From Deltaproteobacteria bacterium (GTDB lineage Bacteria; Myxococcota_A; Polyangia; HGW-17): 64,000 bases of DNA. Where the stretch lies: the NCBI GenBank assembly GCA_016937155.1, contig JAFGWM010000027.1, positions 27,506 to 91,505 of the forward strand. The letters are read 5' to 3'. Shown in pieces: positions 9,199 to 19,300 of the stretch. Both the position numbers and the translations under genes were made by a program. Position 1 is the first letter of the stretch. Every line of letters starts with the position of its first letter. The notes below the pieces were generated by a model. That model ran no database searches, was not told the origin of the DNA, and saw nothing but the letters and a program-made list of their open reading frames with translations.

Positions 9199-9218
9199 TT
9201 GCGGGCACGGCAGGCCGT
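9181..9218. repeat. Intergenic repeat copy 1 with hairpin
   Basis: The sequence GTTTCCTGTTTCACGCCTTT then GCGGGCA closely matches 10390-10414, sharing the exact 12-mer CCTTTGCGGGCA (9196-9207). It runs into a hairpin, GCACGG-CAGG-CCGTGC. The two copies flank the Rpn nuclease gene in the same orientation. Confidence 0.45.
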
Positions 9219-9283
9219 GCACATACGAAATCCTGTACCATCACCCATGATTCCGGTTTCCCTGGCTCCCTGTTTTATCATTA

Positions 9284-10288
9284 TTATTTCAGTGTTTTTA
9301 TGATCTCTTCTGATAATCCTGTAAGTTCGATTATATCTTCAATACTGAAACCTTTACCAAGAAGGTTTTTCGCAATATTTACTGCTCCCTTCTCCATTCC
9401 CCTCTCCATTCCGGCTCTCATCCCTTCATTACGACCCTTCTCCATTCCCCTCTCCATTCCGGCTCTCATCCCTTCATTACGACCCTTCTCCATTCCCTTC
9501 TCCATTCCTTCCTTTAGACCTTCCTCTATCCCTTTCTCAAAACCCCTCTCGAACCCCTCTTCCTTCATGTAATCCATTTGATTTTTCGTATCACGGTACG
9601 CCTTCAGCGAGCGTATGTACCACAGTCTCTCATCTGCATTCATATTGGCTAAATCTGCTTCATCAAGGAACTTCATGAATATCTCCTCAGTGTAGCCTTC
9701 TGGCACTCCATTTAATTTAGCCAGATTTTTCAGAAGATAAAGCCATTTTTCCCGATGGGACTTCAACTCACTTGTCTCGTATTCTATTTTTGGTATCTCA
9801 AGATATATGTAATTCAGAACGTGACTGAATTCCTTTTTGCTTTTTGTAGTATGCAGTTTTACACAGGTGATAACATCATCCTCAGCTATTTCTTCCGGTA
9901 GTAAAAAATTCAGAATACTTATGACATAAACTGCTTTCAGTGAATAATTCCAGTCTCCTCTGTGTGACTGTTCCTGAACTGCATGCATTGAGTAATATAT
10001 CGATCTTTCAACATATTTCTGTTGTTTTGTGTTTTGAAGTTCTACTATTATTCTGCTTCCGTCTGAAGTCGTGCAGTAAAGATCAAATACTGCTTTTCGA
10101 TCTGATTTGGATTCCCCCAGTTGTTCAGTATTTAGATATTCCAGATCGGTGATTGTGTTTTCGTATCCTTCAAGGATTGCATTCAGAAAATCAATAAGTA
10201 TCTCTCTGGAAGGGGGTCCGAAAAGTTTCTTGAAACTGAAATCCGTAAAAAAGTTAATGTATTTTCCTTCAATTATTTCCTGACCCAT
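9284..10288 (-). CDS. Rpn-family PD-(D/E)XK recombination-promoting nuclease
   Basis: The 334-residue protein starts with the family signature YINFFTDFSFKKLFGPPS and has the nuclease core FDLYCTTSDGSRIIVELQN (Asp, then ExQ). It then has the conserved KLNGVPEGYTEEIFMKFL region and a charged C-terminal tail of EG/KG/RG repeats before a terminal helix (GFSIEDIIELTGLSEEEI-like). Rpn proteins in E. coli are DNA nucleases that promote RecA-independent recombination. A ribosome site AAAGGAG precedes the ATG. A perfect 48-bp tandem duplication sits in the tail, and a decayed paralogue lies at 34330-34812. The gene looks intact and stands alone. Confidence 0.9.
   Translation of the reverse strand: MGQEIIEGKYINFFTDFSFKKLFGPPSREILIDFLNAILEGYENTITDLEYLNTEQLGESKSDRKAVFDLYCTTSDGSRIIVELQNTKQQKYVERSIYYSMHAVQEQSHRGDWNYSLKAVYVISILNFLLPEEIAEDDVITCVKLHTTKSKKEFSHVLNYIYLEIPKIEYETSELKSHREKWLYLLKNLAKLNGVPEGYTEEIFMKFLDEADLANMNADERLWYIRSLKAYRDTKNQMDYMKEEGFERGFEKGIEEGLKEGMEKGMEKGRNEGMRAGMERGMEKGRNEGMRAGMERGMEKGAVNIAKNLLGKGFSIEDIIELTGLSEEIIKTLK
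9392..9487. repeat. Perfect 48-bp tandem duplication within the Rpn gene
   Basis: Two identical 48-base copies, 9392-9439 and 9440-9487, encode 16-residue units of the type GMERGMEKGRNEGMRA. A third, diverging partial copy follows. The length is a multiple of three, so copy number can change without breaking the frame. Confidence 0.95.
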
Positions 10289-10389
10289 ATTCAGATTTCT
10301 CCTTTTGTTAAAACTTAAAAAGTATGCTGAATATGTTTTCGCCGAATTTCACAAAATGTTTCACTTTTCCAGATTTTTTCTTTCCCCCG

Positions 10390-10425
10390 GTTTCCTCTCG
10401 CACCTTTGCGGGCAAATGCAATATT
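10390..10425. repeat. Intergenic repeat copy 2
   Basis: GTTTCCTCTCGCACCTTTGC followed by GGGCA repeats the copy at 9181-9207 with a 2-base length difference, and shares the 12-mer CCTTTGCGGGCA (10403-10414). It lies upstream of the Rpn start and is followed by a small hairpin (GGCAA/TTGCC). Confidence 0.4.
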
Positions 10426-10473
10426 GCCCCAACGGGATGCCGGGTTTGCTGGTGTTTTGGGGGGATTTTTGGG

Positions 10474-10503
10474 AAAAAAAAAGCTCCATGTACTGGACAT
10501 GGA
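10474..10503 (-). terminator. Rho-independent terminator after tRNA-Met
   Basis: On the minus strand a 7-bp stem TCCATGT/ACATGGA (10503-10497 and 10491-10485, loop of five) is followed by GC and a run of nine T. It lies about 45 bases beyond the tRNA-Met 3' end and ahead of the Rpn gene, so it should separate the two transcripts. Confidence 0.8.
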
Positions 10504-10548
10504 ACTTTTATCAGTTCTTTTTACTGTCATTTTTGACAGAAAAAGAGA

Positions 10549-10625
10549 TGGTGGCGATGCAGAGACTTGAACTCCGGACACAACGGATATGAGCCGTTTG
10601 CTCTGACCTGCTGAGCTACATCGCC
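10549..10625 (-). tRNA. tRNA-Met (anticodon CAT), probably elongator
   Basis: The acceptor GGCGATG pairs with CATCGCC, followed by discriminator A and an encoded CCA. The anticodon stem AACGG/CCGTT holds the loop CTCATAT, anticodon CAT. The 5' G-C pair and overall similarity to E. coli elongator tRNA-Met favour that over initiator; a tRNA-Ile2 read by lysidine modification cannot be excluded. Confidence 0.93.
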
Positions 10626-10639
10626 CCAAGCGAATATGG

Positions 10640-10667
10640 TTTATAAAGAATTGAATTATTTTGTCAA
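10640..10667 (-). promoter_or_regulatory. Sigma70-type promoter of tRNA-Met
   Basis: On the minus strand TTGACA (10667-10662) and TATAAA (10645-10640) are separated by 16 bases, and the -10 ends 14 bases before the tRNA. A near-consensus promoter in the right place. Confidence 0.8.
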
Positions 10668-10824
10668 GTATTTTTATTTCAATTTTTAAAGGGATTCAGA
10701 ATAATTGATATTCAATGATATTTTTCAATCCGAATTATTTAATGCCAGTATTTCATGTACATAATTTTTCATATATATATATATTACCTGTGCCTTCAGG
10801 ATTTCAGACAGGAGTTACGAATAA

Positions 10825-11598
10825 ATGCATGCTAATATTTTTGAACAGATTGCAGATGGAATTAAAGACCATGAAACCTTTGTAGTTGCCACTGTAGTTG
10901 GAACAACAGGATCCAGCCCTGCTAAAACATCATTCAGACTGATGGTCAAATCAGATGGAACTTCCCATGGAACCGTGGGGGGTGGAGCTCTGGAAAACGA
11001 AGTCATTAAAAAAGCCATGACCATAATGGGGCAGGAAAGCAGCTTTATTGAAAGTTTCAGTCTTGAAAGTGATCTTCACATGGCCTGTGGAGGAAATGTC
11101 ACCGTTCTGCTGGAAAGTTTTTCACCTAGCGTACTGCATATCTTCGGCGCCGGTCACGTGTGTCAGGCACTTATAAGAGTTGTTCAGAATGCCGGTTTTA
11201 CCGTAATTGTATATGATGACAGAGAAGAATTCCGTTATATCGGGGAAAAATTCAATGTTAAATTTGTCCATGGAGACATGGCAACATCCGCATCGAGAAT
11301 CAAGGGTGGCAAAAACGCATATGCTCTGGTGACGACTTATGATCATCTCCACGATGAAGCAGTTGGTATGGCTCTGGTGGACAAAGATCTTGGTTTTCTG
11401 GGAATAATTGGCAGTTCAAGGAAATCAGTAAAATACAGGAATAATTTTCTTCAGGCTGGTGTGGCAAAGGAAAAGGTTGATTCAATAATATGCCCTGTGG
11501 GCCTTCCCATAGGAGGATCAACACCGGGAGAAATCGCTGTTTCCATTGCAAGCCAGTTGATAGCTGTAAGATCAGGTAAAATCAGCAATTTTAAATAA
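10825..11598 (+). CDS. xdhC: XdhC/CoxI-family molybdenum-enzyme maturation protein
   Basis: The 257-residue protein has both halves of the family: the N-terminal XdhC_CoxI part (ATVVGTTGSSPAKTSFRLMV, GTVGGGALENEV, and CGGNVTVLLE with its conserved Cys), and a C-terminal Rossmann domain (LHIFGAGHVCQALIRV, ending in the conserved CPVGLPIGGSTPGEIAVSIASQL). XdhC proteins bind and help sulfurate or insert the molybdenum cofactor into xanthine-dehydrogenase-type enzymes. AGGAG lies 9 bases before the ATG. The next gene, one base downstream, is a MobA-like nucleotidyltransferase. No molybdenum hydroxylase subunit lies in the window. Confidence 0.92.
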   Translation: MHANIFEQIADGIKDHETFVVATVVGTTGSSPAKTSFRLMVKSDGTSHGTVGGGALENEVIKKAMTIMGQESSFIESFSLESDLHMACGGNVTVLLESFSPSVLHIFGAGHVCQALIRVVQNAGFTVIVYDDREEFRYIGEKFNVKFVHGDMATSASRIKGGKNAYALVTTYDHLHDEAVGMALVDKDLGFLGIIGSSRKSVKYRNNFLQAGVAKEKVDSIICPVGLPIGGSTPGEIAVSIASQLIAVRSGKISNFK

Positions 11599-11599
11599 A

Positions 11600-12175
11600 A
11601 TGAAACTCTGCGCAATTGTTACAGCAGCCGGTCAGGGAAAAAGATACGGGGGTCCCAAAGTATTCGGGATAAGAGACGGAGCAGTTTTTCACGAAATTAT
11701 CGCCGATAAACTTCAAAGTCACGACATCGACACTGTCTGGGTTGTTTCAGGGGAAAATATTTCTAATGAACTGAAAAAATTCCCTGTTCATCAATCGGAT
11801 ATTTTTGCATATAACACAAATCCATCTTCAGATATGTTTGCAAGTATACTGGCTGCCACACAGTTTGTATCAGCTCACTACACCCATATCATGCTGTGGC
11901 CTGTTGATTTTCCCGATGTCACCGAGGAAAGTATAAATAAGATTATAGCCAGCTTTACATCTGAAAAAAATCATTATGATGTAATTAAACCCTTTTGTGA
12001 TAATAAAGGCGGACACCCTGTTATCTTTTCAAAGAGAGCATTCACTCTGGCAGTTTCCACAAACTCCGGTGGAGGACTGAGAGATTATTTTCGCAATTCG
12101 CGCCCCATTACAATTGCTGTACAAACCAAATCTGATGTTCTGAGAAACATTAATTTCAAAACCAGAGAAAAATAA
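11600..12175 (+). CDS. MobA-like (MocA-type) nucleotidyltransferase
   Basis: The 191-residue protein has the nucleotide-binding start VTAAGQGKRYGGPKVF (the LxAGxxxRxGxxK type) and LWPVDFPDV as metal-binding motif, plus GGHPVIFSKRAF, typical of MocA/PucB-type CTP:molybdopterin cytidylyltransferases and related MobA-like enzymes. It probably makes the cytosine-dinucleotide cofactor for a molybdenum hydroxylase. It begins one base after the XdhC stop, so the pair is one unit. The Lys in GGPK fits this subgroup, but CTP versus GTP preference cannot be proven here. Confidence 0.85.
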   Translation: MKLCAIVTAAGQGKRYGGPKVFGIRDGAVFHEIIADKLQSHDIDTVWVVSGENISNELKKFPVHQSDIFAYNTNPSSDMFASILAATQFVSAHYTHIMLWPVDFPDVTEESINKIIASFTSEKNHYDVIKPFCDNKGGHPVIFSKRAFTLAVSTNSGGGLRDYFRNSRPITIAVQTKSDVLRNINFKTREK

Positions 12176-12185
12176 TTGTTTTCTC
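12165..12185. terminator. Possible bidirectional terminator
   Basis: GAGAAAA and TTTTCTC (7-bp stem, 7-base loop) span the converging stop codons of the MobA-like gene and the membrane-protein gene. The stem is AT-rich, so it is weak. Confidence 0.3.
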
Positions 12186-13233
12186 ATGATACCGAACGAT
12201 AAACAGCCTTAACTTCAGTAATATACTGGCTTTTCAGTTTTTCGTTTTTTTCTTCCAGAAGCATGATTTTTTTATCAATATCCACCATAATGTGATCCAT
12301 GCGTCTTGAAGCTGTGAGGTACACAGGAACCGCTGCCACAATGCTCAAAACCGCAAGGGCTACAATGGCTCGAAAAAGTGAAACGTACTGAAAATCACGA
12401 AAGGTTATGGGGATAAAAAACAGTGTCAGAAAAGCAATGAGAATTATAAATCCCGAAAGTTTTTCCCTTCTTAAAAAATCTCCGGTAAGTGCCCGCTTTT
12501 TAAAGAGATAGTTATCACGCTTTTTTGCATTATCAGTGAGTTTTTCCTTCAGGTTTACCTCAGCAGGAAGACTTCCGACACCATAGATCGTCTGGTGATC
12601 GTCAAAATACAGGGAATATGTTTTACCCTCATACCCAAAAACCACATTTTTAAGTTCAAGTTGAATGGAAACTTTTTTTGATTCAACATCTATAATTTCA
12701 TCAAGAATTTCAAGTTCAGGCTGACGATGGCAGTTTAATGCAACTTTTTCAAATAACTTCTTTTTTGAGGCATCAGTAATGGCTTTTTCTCCTTGTTCAT
12801 CAAGAACTGATTCATCATACTCATCATCAGTAATATAACTCTGAAAATTCTCAAAAACAGTAACAGGAGGCTTTGAAGTGTTTAGAGGATGAAGAAAGGA
12901 AACTGCCTCTATGGTATATCTGCTTTCTCTTGTATAAGTATCCTCAAATTCAGTATTTTTTCGCAAAAGTGCTTCACATGCACCTCCAGAATCCCTGTAT
13001 TCAAGCGTCTCGTACTCAAATCCTTCCCTGAACTGGGTGGTTTTTTCACATCTCGATACATCCGCTGTAAGTTTAACACCTGCAGTTTTTATAACCTCGT
13101 GTGAAACACTTTCAACAGTGCAGTTTTTTATAAAATCAGTTGAAACCGGGGTAAGATTCTCCAGTGCATCCCTGATAAAAAACTCTAAAATCAAATGGTT
13201 TTCAGAACTGGAAAGAACACCCGAGGACTTCAT
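12184..13233 (-). CDS. Hypothetical protein with two membrane segments and coiled-coil tail
   Basis: I do not recognise this 349-residue protein. The first 230 residues are soluble, acidic, without signal peptide. They are followed by a hairpin of two hydrophobic segments (about 258-275 and 285-307), then a short charged C-terminal helix (DIDKKIMLLEEKNEKLKSQY) likely to form a coiled coil. GGAG 8 bases upstream supports the ATG. It starts 67 bases after the stop of the 2338-residue protein and on the same strand, so the two are likely co-transcribed and may work together at the inner membrane. Confidence 0.75.
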   Translation of the reverse strand: MKSSGVLSSSENHLILEFFIRDALENLTPVSTDFIKNCTVESVSHEVIKTAGVKLTADVSRCEKTTQFREGFEYETLEYRDSGGACEALLRKNTEFEDTYTRESRYTIEAVSFLHPLNTSKPPVTVFENFQSYITDDEYDESVLDEQGEKAITDASKKKLFEKVALNCHRQPELEILDEIIDVESKKVSIQLELKNVVFGYEGKTYSLYFDDHQTIYGVGSLPAEVNLKEKLTDNAKKRDNYLFKKRALTGDFLRREKLSGFIILIAFLTLFFIPITFRDFQYVSLFRAIVALAVLSIVAAVPVYLTASRRMDHIMVDIDKKIMLLEEKNEKLKSQYITEVKAVYRSVS

Positions 13234-13300
13234 CCATATATCTCCATTGCCAGAGGCAGCAGTGAATATAAAGGATTGATAATCTTATCCACAGCATGTC

Positions 13301-16300
13301 TCAGTTATTAACCACAAGTCTGTACATTCTGGAGGATTTCAGGAAATTATGAAATCTTTCGTCCAGAATCATGTTATATACATCCTTAATCACTGATTCA
13401 CGCCGGTCAACTACTTCAGTGCACACCAGAAAACCAATACGGTTCACCATGCACTGGCGGACTTTATTTATTCCACCCGCATGAATTCTCCAGTTGGAAA
13501 GAGTTTCAGCTAAAACAGTCTTCAAATGACTGCCTCCTGTTTCAAGTGCTCTGCTGGCGGTCAGTTGCATCGAGGGAGAAGCACTGCCCCCCTCACTTGC
13601 ATCACTTTCAGGAAATAATAATCCTAAAACTGCGGAGAAAAGACCTGATATCTCTTCATCGGACATACCATCAAAACGGTCGAAACCAAGAATATGAACA
13701 AAAAGATGTCCCGCAACAGCACCACTTAAAGCATGGGGAGTCAGTTGAGAGTAGAGATATGATGGCACGTAAACTGTAAAAGCATCATGTCCTGTGATTA
13801 CAAATCTGTCAGTTTTTGAACTAAACAAAGTGCAATCAAGGCCTGTGGTGTTTCTGATTATCTGACTGAGGGGAATTTCCTCTATGATTTCAGGTGTCAG
13901 ATAACTGAGTTGTGGAAAATACTTAAGGACTGAATAAAATCCCTGACTATCCTTGGCAGGATAAAGCATTCCGGGAAATTCTCCCGTTGTAAGAGCCCTA
14001 AAATCAAAACCCGAAAACACCGGTGGAGAACTATTGGTTAATGTATTCTCAAGGTTCTTCAGATATTCCAGAGAATCATCCATATGAAGGGTTTTCAGGA
14101 CAAGTTCAGTTGCTTCCAGAAGAGATTTGCCGACTTTTAAATCATCACTGTGGTATTTGCCCAGCATTGACTTCAGATGAAGCCTGAGAAAAACCTCATC
14201 ATGGTCTCTGCGGGTGAAATCAATAAAGGATTGAATCAACTGTGCATCTTCAGGATTAATATCCAGCATTGCGATGTAATACCTGCGCGCCAGATGCATA
14301 TCCTTAAGATAGTTTTCAGATGTCAGAGCAGCATTTTTCAGTACTTCAGTTGTAAAAAACTTATTGTATTCAATCTTTAGTGCCTTATCAAAACACTTTA
14401 TTGCTTTTTCCGGGTTTGATGAACCAGACTTTTCACCTGAAAGTCTGAGGGCAAATATATTTTCACTCCAGACCTTTAGAGCTTTGTCAAGGATCTCATC
14501 AACTGCCGGGCTTTTCTCAATCCCTGTATCAACGGGATTGAGAGCTGAAAGATATAACAGCATGGATACTTCAACAGGATACCTGAGAGCATCCACTGTG
14601 TTCATATCTGATTTCAGGCCACACACCACCTTTATCATTGAATTCAGAAGTGCTGCTTGAGAGGATATTTTCTCCAGATCCGAAGACGTAATCACTTCTA
14701 TAAACTTCAGACCGTCACCCTTTTTACCGTGTGAAACCGCAATATTCCACTCAAGTATCCGTCGATGGTATTCATCAGTCTCCCCGGGAAAGCGGTATTC
14801 CATAATCTCCACAGTGTCCTCATCGCATTTTTTCATGGAATACATCGCCCTTTTAAAGGCTGTTTCATCAGATGGATTTTGTCTGATAAGACTGGTGAAT
14901 ATTTCTCCAGCGGTTTTGTAATCACCACTTTTAAGAAGCAAAATCCCATAAATATGCTTAACAGTTTCAGCATCATAGCGATCATTAAACCAGCTTTCCG
15001 GATACTTACCGCTTACCCTTCCAGCCAGAATTTCAGTCAGTTCAGTTAGCTTTTTATTACGACACAGATGACAGCACAGACTGTACAGAGAGGACGCATG
15101 ATGTTTACCAAGAGGCAACAATACATCACTCAAATCGTCTGTGGTATCAGTCTTCTTTGCAACACTGTATTCTGCTGCAAACTGATTATGCCATCTGGAA
15201 AAGTCCGGATTCTCCTGAAGGTACTCAAGTAAAACACCGGAATTAAGCGGTGGAGTTGTTGATAAAAACGCGAAAATCCCGGTGAAGAAATCCTTTTTTA
15301 AATCCGGAAAGGGAACTTCAGTATTAGGCCAGGCTTTTTTATCTCTGAATTTGATTCGCTCCATTTCTTTTCTGAATGACTGCCTGTTTTTATCACTCTG
15401 AATCCTGGCAATTGCCTTCTCAAGGTGCTTTTTTAAAAGAGAACTGCTGCTGCTGGAGAAAATCATCTCAAAGCTGTATTCCTCACCTGAATATTTTCTC
15501 TCTGTGGCATCGTCCGGAAGACTCAGTACAAATGAATCCAGCCATCGACTGAAATGAAGTGATAACGGACTCTTTTCCTTTCTTAAATAGTCAATCACCC
15601 GCTCTATCTTCTGATTTCTGAAAAGATCATCCCTTAAGATACGTGAATTCCTCCTTAATACATCGGGGATATCCATAAAACGCCCCAGACTTATGGAGGC
15701 ACTGTAAAACATGATATCGGCGAATTCGCCCCTGACATAAGTGGTATCAGCAGACAGTATTTCCTCCGATTTTCCTCCTCTCAGAGCCTGTCTGAAACGG
15801 GAAATTTCAACTGTTTTTTCCGGTATGAACTGGTAATACATCGAAGGATCCCTTCTCATCAGTTCATTTCTCCACATTCCGAAAAGAGCCCCCAGATATC
15901 CATGTTCACTGTCTGAATTACCACAGTATTCAAGCAGCGAATTATCATCACTGCTGAAAAACCATCGAATGAATGGAGCGCTTCCATTTCCTGAACTTCC
16001 TGGAAATACAATTTGTGTAAGAACATCACATGAGTCACCGAGGGAGGGATTTTTTTCGGTAAAGGAAATAATATCTGCAGGATTCCTGAAATGATGCTCT
16101 CCTATGGTTGCTTCAGAAACATCCATGTTATCAAATGATTTTGAAATTGCAGATATCGACTCAAGAACCCCATAGAGGTCATGGGGTATAAAATCAACTC
16201 CGGTGGAAATATCCATTGACCTGAGAGCGCTTGCATCCTTCAGGAAATCATCCAGTATAAAGAGAAATGAATAATCATCATCAAAAGTTTCTTCATCACC

Positions 16301-19300
16301 TGAAATATTATTCATCCACTTCAGAAGTCCTGTACTGTCACATGCACTCCTTATCAACTGAAGTTTCCGGCGAGTTTCAGTATCAGAGCGCTGCTGCTGC
16401 ATTCTCGCGGCGAGATCCACAAAGGGGTAAAGATCCCTCGAATCCGGAACCTGAGGCAGTGAGTCTGTATTCCCTCTGATGGAATCCATTAAGTGTATTA
16501 AACTATTCAACTCATCTGAATCAGTACTGATTTTAGAGAATTTCCCCCTCCCTGAAAATGCATCAAGCCACAATGTACAGAAATCATCTGAATCACCTGA
16601 GAACTCACCATCATCAGTAAATCTGATACCTAGCGAAATTGAATCATCTGCAGAAATATTATCCAGTTCACTCCACTGCCTGTTTTTTCGGAAAATATGA
16701 TGCTTATAGTTTATCGTGAAGCGTCCAAAATCAACTGATTCAAAAATAGCCGCTGCATTGCAGTTGGTATATTCGCTGTAAAAGTAAGCGAGATAACAGT
16801 CTCCAGCTGAATCTTCAGATATCAGTTGATTGCATAGTTTTGAGTGTTCTGATACCGCAGCATACCAGTCAGTGAGGAAAACACCCTCTGAAAGCTCCTC
16901 AGACAGTTGTGAAGCTCTTCCGGTTACAAGTTTCCAGAAAACACTGAGAGTTCTGAATGCAGCTGTCTGGTCGTGGGGTTTTAAAGTAAATGCATCATCG
17001 CATAGAACATCACTTCCCAGATGCAGACCACAACTGAGAGAAAGAAGTCTCGTTACTATATCCGAATCACCATCACATCCCCCGATTAGAGTTGAAACCT
17101 TCTCATACTCACCTGCTGCAAGAAGCATTGTAAGAACATAAGTTTTTGGCACATGAGAATTTTCAAGCGCTCTGTTGCATTCAGAGATGAGTTTTTCAGT
17201 AATATCCATAGCTATCCCAAGGGGGGGAATCAGCACATTGATGTTCGTAGTCAACGGTTCATGTTCAGAGAAAAAGGAAAATGGAGGTTCAGTTGGAGGA
17301 TTTTCACTCATATACGCGATTGTTTCAGGGGGTAAAAGATCCTTCAGGAGAGTCAATCCCTCTTCGCTTTCACTCTTTTTCAGTATTTCAATAAGCCAGG
17401 AAGTTACAGCTTCATTATTCATGTAAAGACTTACATTTATTGCACCGATCAGAGCAGAAATCTCATCCTTAAAATCAGCGTAAATATACCAGAAGGCTTT
17501 CAGACTTGTGTAGTGGTCTCCACTTTCAAATGCCATATTTGCGGTTTTGTACAGATGCTCCTTCCTAGGTTCATCATTATTGCTCAGCGTGTCACACTGT
17601 ATCGCGCTTCCCAGATATTCCAGAGATGGGCTTGAAATATATTCATTTAACCGCTCCACAAAGAACGCCCCTTCAGGGGTGATTAATTTCATATTCTGTC
17701 GCCGAAAATCCCAGGCCTGCTGAAGATTTCCGGATAATTCCAGTTCTATTGCCCTTAATTCCACACCATCAATGAGAGGATTCCTCTCATCCCCGGTGAG
17801 CGCCTGAGCCCATAACGAAGACATCCGGTGAGGATAAAGAATTGAATACAGAAGTTCACTCTCATGCGATAGCGAAACTGAATTTCCGAACATGCCGGTG
17901 AAAGCTCTGTACTCTGTACTCAGATCGATTCCCGTAGTGCTGATATCCAAACACCTGACCCACAGGGAATAATTTTCTTTTTCAATGGCTCTCAATCTTA
18001 CCGCATTCAGGATCAGTCTGTGGTATTCATCATCTGAAAATGGATTTTCACTGCTGTAAAATTCAGGATTCTCAAAATATCTATGGAGTAATATTTCTGC
18101 TTTCTGCCAGTCACAAAAAGAAGGAGATTTGATTTTTTCCTGATTTCCCGTGAGAAATCCACTGAGCCACAGAAGACTGCGAGCAACACTGTAATCAGGA
18201 GAACTGTCATATATATCCTGACACCACTCAACAAATCCTTCAGGTATATACTCCACATTCTGGAATAGATATCTCAGAGCGTTCACCGTACCCATAAGAA
18301 ACTGATTATGATGAAAATACCTGGAATTTTCATATGTTCTGCTTTTATATTCAGAAAAGCCCAGAGAGACCGGGGCAAGTACACTCTGAAACCATCGGGA
18401 TACTCCTGATTCAAGGGAATCAAGGAGATAATAACTGTCGGGATCCCTCAAAACCTTTTCAACTGCATCAGTTTCATTACTCTGAAACTCGTCCAGAATG
18501 GATACTATTGATTCCTCATCAGATTCATATACTCTTTTGTATTCCAGTTTGATTTTATGTATCAGTTCAAAATGGCTGAAGTTTTCACATAACATTCCCG
18601 CTTCAGTCAGTTTTCCGTTTTGAAGAAGTTTCCTGATGGTGAAAGCAGCAATAAATGGTTGTTGCTCAGTTCCCCCATTGCTTTCCAGAAGGTTCATCCA
18701 TACTTCATCTGCCGGTTCAAATTTGGATAAAGTGCAGATACACGCTCCCAGAAAAAGTTCCTCTCTATCCAGTTCGCATTTACTCATGGTTGAGACGAAA
18801 AGTGATGCGGCCTCTGTGTATCTTCCCACGGAAACAAGCATTTTCATGGTGGTTTCCAGTACCAAAGCTCTTTCTCGATCGTCATCAAGGGTATCCATTA
18901 TGGCACTGTAGGGAGCATCAATGGATTTATTCAGTATATGCATCCACCAGGACAGATAAACTGATTCAATTTCAGATTCAGTGTAATCAGGAGTATATGA
19001 AATTCCGTTCCATCCTAACGCCTGTATTTCATACAGTTTTTCCACATACTCAAGAAATGCTGATTCTTTTTTTCCAAATTTATTCAGATGAATTCCGTTT
19101 CTGCTCATTTCGGATGCCAGAATTGAAACTTCCGGATATTCCCTGTATACATCATCGATATTTTCCGGAATTTCTCCACTGCTCATCATAGCCAGTGGAG
19201 TTGAAAACAGATCCACAGACTGAATCCCTTTAACATACTTCCTTTCCTGAAAAGCCTTTCTCATAAGCAGAGAATTCACGATAACTGATTCTGATTTATC

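Noticed and set aside
9392..9487. 48-bp repeats as a CRISPR or integron signal
   Set aside because: They are a perfect tandem duplication inside the Rpn coding frame, without spacers.
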